A DNA stretch of 64,000 bases. It comes from Granulicatella seriolae (GTDB lineage: Bacteria > Bacillota > Bacilli > Lactobacillales > Aerococcaceae). The notes beneath the pieces are model-generated. The model saw only the letters and a list, made by a program, of their open reading frames with translations, was not told the origin of the DNA and did not search any database. Below, piece after piece: positions 58,999 through 64,000 of the stretch. The position numbers were made by a program, and so were the translations under genes. Positions within the stretch are counted from its first letter, which is position 1; every line of letters starts with the position of its first letter. The stretch lies in assembly GCF_024543085.1 (NCBI RefSeq), contig NZ_JANHNZ010000002.1, forward strand, positions 310,001 to 374,000, given 5' to 3'.

Positions 58999-59343
58999 TT
59001 AATAGCCTCTTGGTTCGGTAAATTGTTCCACGAATTGTTGGAAAATGGTTAGCAAGATGCTGACAACGATGGTCATTCCGAAAGAGGTGATGTAAAAACT
59101 ACTCCCCATGAAGAATGAGGTTAGGCTTAACATAAAAGCATTGATGATGAAACTGAACAAGCCAAATGTTAAGAAGTTAATTGGTAAGGTTAGCAGTAAC
59201 AAGATTGGTTTGACCAATAAATTAAGTATGGCCAAAACCACACTGGCAATTAAAGCTGTCACCCAACCACTTACATGAAAACTTGGAACTAATGTGGCTA
59301 TTAAGATGAAACCTATCGTATTGATAATAATCTTTTTACCCAT
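58999..59343 (-). CDS. Phage-holin-family (YvlD/LiaZ-like) membrane protein
   Basis: A 114-residue protein with four membrane spans (KPILLLLTLPINFLTFGLFS is the family hallmark). Matches YvlD of Bacillus and LiaZ of the enterococcal liaXYZ cluster. It shares one base with the preceding pspC stop (TGATG). Despite the holin family name, an envelope-stress role is more likely here. Confidence 0.85.
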   Translation of the reverse strand: MGKKIIINTIGFILIATLVPSFHVSGWVTALIASVVLAILNLLVKPILLLLTLPINFLTFGLFSFIINAFMLSLTSFFMGSSFYITSFGMTIVVSILLTIFQQFVEQFTEPRGY

Positions 59344-59687
59344 CAGTAGTCACTCCAATCTTCGTCATCTTCTTCAAAGTCGACATCTGTTTTTTTAGAT
59401 TTTTTAGCTTTATTGTTGTCTGAGTAGAAGAAATCTCTTCCACTTGACCATTTTTCTTGTTCTTGACGATTCTTTTTATTCTTGCGACTCTCTTTAGATT
59501 CTTCTGGCATGATGATGGCCAATAAGATATAAATCATGATGGACACACCTGACCAAACTAAGAGAATAAAGATGAGTCGAATAATCGTCGCATCGATACC
59601 TAAATATTCTGCAATCCCACCTAGAACCCCTGTTAGGACTCTATTGGTAGACGATTTGGTTAGTTTTTTTTGATACACTGTTCTCAC
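59343..59687 (-). CDS. PspC-domain protein with acidic tail (LiaY-like)
   Basis: A 114-residue protein: PspC domain (about residues 12-65, VLTGVLGGIAEYLGIDATII with membrane span) followed by a charged tail rich in Lys then Asp/Glu (VDFEEDDEDWSDY). Start GTG at 59687 with AAGGA. Probably interacts with neighbours in membrane-stress sensing. Confidence 0.87.
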   Translation of the reverse strand: MRTVYQKKLTKSSTNRVLTGVLGGIAEYLGIDATIIRLIFILLVWSGVSIMIYILLAIIMPEESKESRKNKKNRQEQEKWSSGRDFFYSDNNKAKKSKKTDVDFEEDDEDWSDY

Positions 59688-59700
59688 TCACTTTCCTTTC

Positions 59701-59886
59701 TTATTCAGCTTCTGGCATGATTAAAGCCATCGCAATATATAAGATAATTGGAATACCGGATCCTGCCACTAGTAAGAAGATGACACGGACTACTGTTGGG
59801 TCAACCCCTAGGTAATCAGCAATTCCTCCTAAGACACCTGATATCATTCTATGATTTTTTGATTTTGTTAATTTTTTATAGCCCAT
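59701..59886 (-). CDS. Small PspC-domain protein
   Basis: A 61-residue minimal PspC protein (MISGVLGGIADYLGVDPTVV and one span, ending MALIMPEAE). The ATG at 59886 has AAAGGG eight bases upstream. Clearly a tandem relative of the next gene; one of the pair probably arose by duplication. Confidence 0.87.
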   Translation of the reverse strand: MGYKKLTKSKNHRMISGVLGGIADYLGVDPTVVRVIFLLVAGSGIPIILYIAMALIMPEAE

Positions 59887-59915
59887 GATTCCCACCCTTT
59901 CTGATTGGCTAGCTA

Positions 59916-61496
59916 TTATTCTTCGCTTGTTTCTTCTTTCTTATCTTCCATTATATCTTTAATCTCTTCTTCTGTCTGTTCTACTGACTTATCTTTTTTA
60001 GGATTGGTTGCGGCAAGCAATCGCACACTTCCTGTAGTTGTTGATAAATTGATTTGAACAGGAGCCCCTTCCGTTACTTTACGAAGATGTACTTTTTTAG
60101 AAGCAGTATCCTTGGTTTCATTAATGACTTCTGCTTGTAAACTTTCATAGTCTAACTTACCAAGTGCCGTTGACAATTTTGCTTCAAACTCTTGATCCTT
60201 ATCAATCTGAACGGAAATAGAACCGCTAACTGTGCTTGCATTCATCTTCTTAATGGTAGCTTTGGTTGCTTCTACTTTGATAGAGCCAGAGACAGATGTA
60301 ATTTTGCTGCTAACGATATCACTCTTGATAACTGATTTGCCAGCTACTTTTTTGCTGATTAAGTCTCTTAGCGTACAATCTATAACTTTTGAAGTACCAT
60401 TTACGCTGTCAATTTCTACCATGGTCCCTGTAATATTTTTTAGGAGTACGTCACCGTTAACGGATTTTAGATAGAAATCCTTTCCTTGAATATCTTTTAA
60501 GCGGATACTAGCGTTCAAGGCTTGAACAGAAATGTAATCATACTCTTGTCGTGGTAGATAGATGATTAGATCTGCGTAGATACGTTTGTTTGGAATATGG
60601 AAAGTAATCTTTTCTTCATCAAAAACCACTTTACTACGGTTTTCAAAAATTTCTAGAGGTGTGTCTTCCTCAAAGGCACCATACAGTTTGTAGTTCCCTT
60701 CGATTTTTACATATGGAAGATCCCATGTTTTAAATTTGACTTCACCATTTGCGACTTTCACATCTACAATTGTTGCACTGGTTGTTGGGCTTTCAATGGT
60801 GTGTGTGAATTTTTGTGACGCTAATTTTGGAATGTTGAACTCTTTTGTTTCCCATTCCACATTGTCCATCACATTCTTGAAGCCACTGCTGAATAGGTTG
60901 GATAGGGCTTCACCTAGTTTTGATGCGGTTGAGCCTACTTGATTCATTGTTTCATTGACAGACTCTTTGATTTTTGCGGATTCAACTTTTTCTTTCATTT
61001 TTTTGATAGCTTCGTCCATCTCTTCTTTTTTCAAGCGAGCCATTTCTTCTTCGAGAGCTTTTTTATCTTCTTCTAGGGCTTTGGTTTGCCCATCTAGAGA
61101 ATCTAGCTCTTCCTTGATACGTTGTGCTTCCATTTCTTGGTCACTGGACCATTCATCCAATTCTTTCATCACATCTAGTTCTGCTAAACGGTCTTTTTTA
61201 GCTTGAATATCTGCATAGAGTGTTTTTAAGGTTTGGTCTTTGCCATCAACATCTGCTGAGAAGGAGGTTAATGCGCTCGCAATTCCTTCTAGAATTTTGT
61301 TGAGGTTGTTTTGGTCGTCGGCTTCCATAGATTCTGCACTAGTTTCTTTTTTATGATTAGTGGTTGTCTCTTTAACAGTTTCTTGACTTGCGGCTTCAGC
61401 TGCTTTTTGTCCTAGTTGTTCCAATAAGACTAATGCTTCTTCTGAGCTGATAATACCTTCTTTGACAAGTGTAATGATTCTTTCTTTTTCTTCCAT
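59916..61496 (-). CDS. DUF4097 protein, LiaX-like
   Basis: A 526-residue protein: N-terminal helical domain (residues 1 to about 30, EERKxRIITLV-type: MEEKERIITLVKEGIISSEE), long coiled coil (about 75-175), and C-terminal DUF4097 beta-repeat domain (about 215-505; VEIDSVNGTSKVIDCTL; STTTGSVRLLAATNPK). Size and neighbours match LiaX of enterococci, a surface sensor of cationic antimicrobial stress, and YvlB of Bacillus. No clear signal peptide. GGAGG eight bases before the ATG. The LiaFSR system itself is not in the window. Confidence 0.85.
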   Translation of the reverse strand: MEEKERIITLVKEGIISSEEALVLLEQLGQKAAEAASQETVKETTTNHKKETSAESMEADDQNNLNKILEGIASALTSFSADVDGKDQTLKTLYADIQAKKDRLAELDVMKELDEWSSDQEMEAQRIKEELDSLDGQTKALEEDKKALEEEMARLKKEEMDEAIKKMKEKVESAKIKESVNETMNQVGSTASKLGEALSNLFSSGFKNVMDNVEWETKEFNIPKLASQKFTHTIESPTTSATIVDVKVANGEVKFKTWDLPYVKIEGNYKLYGAFEEDTPLEIFENRSKVVFDEEKITFHIPNKRIYADLIIYLPRQEYDYISVQALNASIRLKDIQGKDFYLKSVNGDVLLKNITGTMVEIDSVNGTSKVIDCTLRDLISKKVAGKSVIKSDIVSSKITSVSGSIKVEATKATIKKMNASTVSGSISVQIDKDQEFEAKLSTALGKLDYESLQAEVINETKDTASKKVHLRKVTEGAPVQINLSTTTGSVRLLAATNPKKDKSVEQTEEEIKDIMEDKKEETSEE

Positions 61497-61759
61497 TATC
61501 GTTTCCTCCTCAATATATGGTTAGCTAAATCATTCTCTATTGGTTCAATGACGGATAGAGTATTTCTTTACACTACTGATTATGACGTATTCCAAATGAT
61601 TTTTCATAGGTCTTAAGATTGAACTATTAAAAATTTCTCCTAGGACCTTTGTACTAGGATGGTAAGAAATCGTGCTAGAATAACGGAGAAACCCAAAGTA
61701 GCCAGTACAATATATTGGGTAAAAATTCCATAAATAACTAGAATCTATTTCTAAGACTT

Positions 61760-61930
61760 AAAAGAGTTTCCGAGAACAGCAGCAGAAATGAGAACGGTGG
61801 CACCGCCGTGAGCCCTGGTCTCACGACTTAGCTGTCTACGTATCTGTAATCGACTAACGTCGAAACAGCTACTGTGCACCAGCTATGCTCATTCACCGTT
61901 ATTTCTGCTGCTGTTCTCGGAAACTCTTTT
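61760..61930 (+). repeat. Dispersed structured repeat, copy R9
   Basis: Perfect 30-base arms 61760-61789 and 61901-61930 (AAAAGAGTTTCCGAGAACAG outermost). Apical helix TCGAC/GTCGA against TCGGC/GCCGA in R3 and R8, and P3 GTA-CTGT/ACAG-TAC: paired changes. Lies between yvcK and liaX in a 630-base gap without genes. Confidence 0.92.
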
Positions 61931-61953
61931 GTTTTCTAAGTGGTACTAGCTTC

Positions 61954-61988
61954 CTAATGGGGAATAAACCACTTTTATTCCCCATTAG
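61954..61988. other. Perfect 15-base hairpin
   Basis: CTAATGGGGAATAAA pairs with TTTATTCCCCATTAG around CCACT; no T-run either side, role unknown. Confidence 0.5.
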
Positions 61989-62057
61989 ATACTAATAGAG
62001 ATCTTGTTTTTTCATAATTTTTCCTTACAAATGTCTATTCTATACATCACCAAACAT

Positions 62058-62095
62058 AAAAACTGCTGTGAAACCCAAAAGTTTCCACAGCAGTT
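62058..62095 (-). terminator. Terminator after yvcK
   Basis: AACTGCTGTG (62061-62070) against CACAGCAGTT (62086-62095), minus-strand T-run. Confidence 0.85.
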
Positions 62096-62130
62096 ATTTA
62101 TCTATTTAAATTTTCTACAAACAGATTTCC

Positions 62131-63174
62131 TTACCCATTTACAATCCGGGGGTTGACGCTGCGGATTAGGGTGTAGAGTTCGTCGATGACTTTTTGGCCG
62201 TCATGATAGACGCCTGAGTCTCTTAGTTTGATAAAGTCAGCGGACACCACTCGACAACCTTGTTCTCTTAGGCCTTTGAAGTCGTAGGTCACTTGGTAGA
62301 GATATTCTTCATTCTTTTGTTGGTTGAGGTATTCGTCTGGCACTGGTTCGGTGTTAACTAGGACTGTGTCAATAAAGTTCTTGCCCAGATGTTCATGCAA
62401 GACTCGCACATGGTCGGCATCGGTGAACTGTTCTGTTTCGCCAAACTGGGTCATAATATTGCAGATATACACAACTTCCGCCTGTGTTTCGCAAATGGCT
62501 GTGCCGATGTCTTCAATCATCAGATTCGGAAGGATGCTGGTATAGAGGCTTCCTGGCCCTATGACAACCATGTCTGATTCCATAATGGATTTGATGACAT
62601 CTCTGGCCGCCTTGGCTGGTCGTCCGGGTTCATAGGTTTCAACTGTTACTCGTTTAATTTTTTTGCGGTGATGGGCTAGTTTGGATTCCCCCACAACCTT
62701 GGTTCCATCTTCGAATTCTGCATGGAGCACAAGCGGTTCTTCGGCTGCTGGATAAATGTGTCCGTCAATCTGCATCATCTTAGACAACAAACGGATGGCA
62801 TCAAAAATATTGTTGCCCTTCATTTCTGTTAAAGCAGCAATTAGTAAATTCCCAATAGCATGTCCAGCAAAAAACTGATCATCAGAATTGAAGCGATATT
62901 GAAAAATTTCTTTTTGAAGTTTCCCCATTGACGATAAGGCAATCATACAGTTCCGAATATCCCCGGGCGGCACCACGTTGATATAGTCTCTGATAACGCC
63001 CGAAGAGCCTCCATCATCCGCAACGGTTACTACCGCAGTAATATCCGCATTTCTCTTTCTTAGGTTTCGTAAGAGGACTGGCAGACCAGTTCCGCCGCCG
63101 ATAACCGTTATTTTTGGTCTTCTTTTTCGTTGGCCATTTTGCCCTGTTTGGTTGTTAAGTAGTTGCTCTTCCAT
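62131..63174 (-). CDS. yvcK: Gluconeogenesis factor YvcK
   Basis: UDP-sugar-binding regulator of cell-wall precursor flux (links GlmS and cell shape in Bacillus); 347 residues. Signature [17 protein letters not shown] and [15 protein letters not shown], then [13 protein letters not shown] and the C-terminal [13 protein letters not shown]. Its ATG shares one base with the rapZ stop (TAATG). The usual third partner whiA would lie downstream but is absent here. Confidence 0.94.
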   Translation of the reverse strand: MEEQLLNNQTGQNGQRKRRPKITVIGGGTGLPVLLRNLRKRNADITAVVTVADDGGSSGVIRDYINVVPPGDIRNCMIALSSMGKLQKEIFQYRFNSDDQFFAGHAIGNLLIAALTEMKGNNIFDAIRLLSKMMQIDGHIYPAAEEPLVLHAEFEDGTKVVGESKLAHHRKKIKRVTVETYEPGRPAKAARDVIKSIMESDMVVIGPGSLYTSILPNLMIEDIGTAICETQAEVVYICNIMTQFGETEQFTDADHVRVLHEHLGKNFIDTVLVNTEPVPDEYLNQQKNEEYLYQVTYDFKGLREQGCRVVSADFIKLRDSGVYHDGQKVIDELYTLIRSVNPRIVNG

Positions 63175-64000
63175 TAGGATCGCCCATTCCCTTCTTTGCG
63201 GCGATCTTTATCTCGGTGACTGATGTTCACCTTGTAGGAATCGCTCATCAACTCTTTGCCTGCTCTCTCCGCTAGAGCAACTGAACGGTGTTGTCCACCT
63301 GTACAACCAATCGCTATGGTCACACTTGATTTCCCCTCTTTTTTATAGCCCGGAATAACGAAATCCAGTAGGTCCATAAATTTATGGTAGAAGATTTTAG
63401 TTTCAGGTTGCGTCATCACGTAATCATAGACTTCTTGATCCAGACCTGTCATCGGTCTCAAGCTGTCGATATAGTGCGGGTTAGGTAGAAAACGGACATC
63501 CATGACGATATCAGCATCAATTGGAATACCATACTTAAAGCCAAATGACATGACTTGTACGGTGAATACACTACTGTCGCCATCTGAAAAACTTCCCATA
63601 ATCTCTTCACGCAATTGTCTTGGGGATAGGTTGGTGGTATCGATAATTTTTTGTGCTCGAATACGGATATCTTCCAATAACTTGCGCTCAGACACAATCC
63701 CATCGTAAACACGTCCATTGGTGGCTAGCGGATGTGTGCGGCGAGTTTCTTTATAGCGTGAAACCAAAGCATCATCACTAGCTTCTAAGAATAAAATCTT
63801 TGTTGTAATAAATGACGTATTGTCTAAATTACCAATAGCGCTCATGATTTCATCAAAAAAGGCTCTAGAACGTAGGTCGATGACTAAGGCTATCTTGGAT
63901 ACCTTGCCTGATTCTTTGACCAATTCCCAAAACTTAGGCAACAAACTTGGTGGCATATTGTCCACACAAAAATAGCCCATGTCTTCAAAACTTTGCATAG
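63174..64000 (-). CDS. rapZ: RNase adapter protein RapZ/YvcJ (N-terminus cut by window edge)
   Basis: Nucleotide-binding protein of the RapZ family. The window holds the C-terminal 275 or so codons from just after the missing P-loop (begins within the [21 protein letters not shown] segment). Visible motifs: [14 protein letters not shown], and [14 protein letters not shown] near the C-terminus. The frame runs out at the edge; the apparent ATG at 63998 is internal. Confidence 0.94.
   Translation of the reverse strand, partial: MQSFEDMGYFCVDNMPPSLLPKFWELVKESGKVSKIALVIDLRSRAFFDEIMSAIGNLDNTSFITTKILFLEASDDALVSRYKETRRTHPLATNGRVYDGIVSERKLLEDIRIRAQKIIDTTNLSPRQLREEIMGSFSDGDSSVFTVQVMSFGFKYGIPIDADIVMDVRFLPNPHYIDSLRPMTGLDQEVYDYVMTQPETKIFYHKFMDLLDFVIPGYKKEGKSSVTIAIGCTGGQHRSVALAERAGKELMSDSYKVNISHRDKDRRKEGNGRS

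Noticed and set aside
58999-59343. Holin of a prophage
   Set aside because: No phage genes nearby; the context is the chromosomal liaXYZ/yvl cluster.

Overview
The window is low-GC Firmicute chromosome. The gene order (lysS-dusB-hslO-ftsH-hpt-tilS-yabR-divIC-rqcP-flippase-mfd-pth-ldh), the liaXYZ-like cluster beside hprK-lgt-gpsA-galU-trxB, and the many mannose-family PTS genes point to Lactobacillales, probably near Carnobacteriaceae, Enterococcaceae or Aerococcaceae. I cannot name the genus. Almost all genes lie on the minus strand. I see no rRNA, tRNA, transposase, prophage or CRISPR array.

Layout: 1-2063 lysS (partial) and dusB; 2559-8033 a galactose-type ABC transporter (mglB-mglA-mglC) with a LacI-family regulator; 8154-21478 a conserved block for redox chaperone, protease, purine salvage, tRNA modification, cell division, ribosome rescue, transcription-coupled repair and peptidyl-tRNA hydrolase, ending at divergent ldh; 23283-28682 yhaM-yhaN-yhaO-ylbF family; 28995-36348 a sigma-54 controlled mannose-family PTS with its activator LevR/ManR and RpoN itself; 37029-38944 groESL under CIRCE; 39433-46192 a second sugar locus (fused P-loop/phosphomannose isomerase, two cupin phosphoglucose isomerases, a GntR regulator and a second mannose-family PTS); 46708-50457 hydrolase, DUF1295, DhaL-DegV fusion, DUF2177; 50859-58554 panE, phosphoglucomutase, trxB, galU, gpsA, lgt, hprK; 58999-61496 liaXYZ-like envelope-stress genes with two PspC proteins; 62131-64000 yvcK and rapZ (partial).

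The most unusual feature is a dispersed intergenic repeat with nine full, composite or decayed copies. Each copy has a core of about 110 bases flanked by 25-32 base arms that pair with each other almost perfectly, while the arm sequence differs from copy to copy. The inner helices of the core also change in a paired way between copies. This looks like a selected or template-corrected structure (RNA or single-stranded DNA hairpin), not a simple protein-binding site. It sits only between genes, mostly at operon ends.

The second point of interest is the GntR-linked sugar locus. The same 16-base palindrome (TATTGT-N4-ACAATA type) lies over the predicted start of transcription of three promoters: the isomerase operon, gntR itself and the PTS operon. 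This defines a local regulon that imports a hexose by PTS and passes it through three isomerases. The other PTS in the window instead has a textbook sigma-54 -24/-12 promoter, with rpoN and levR as its neighbours.
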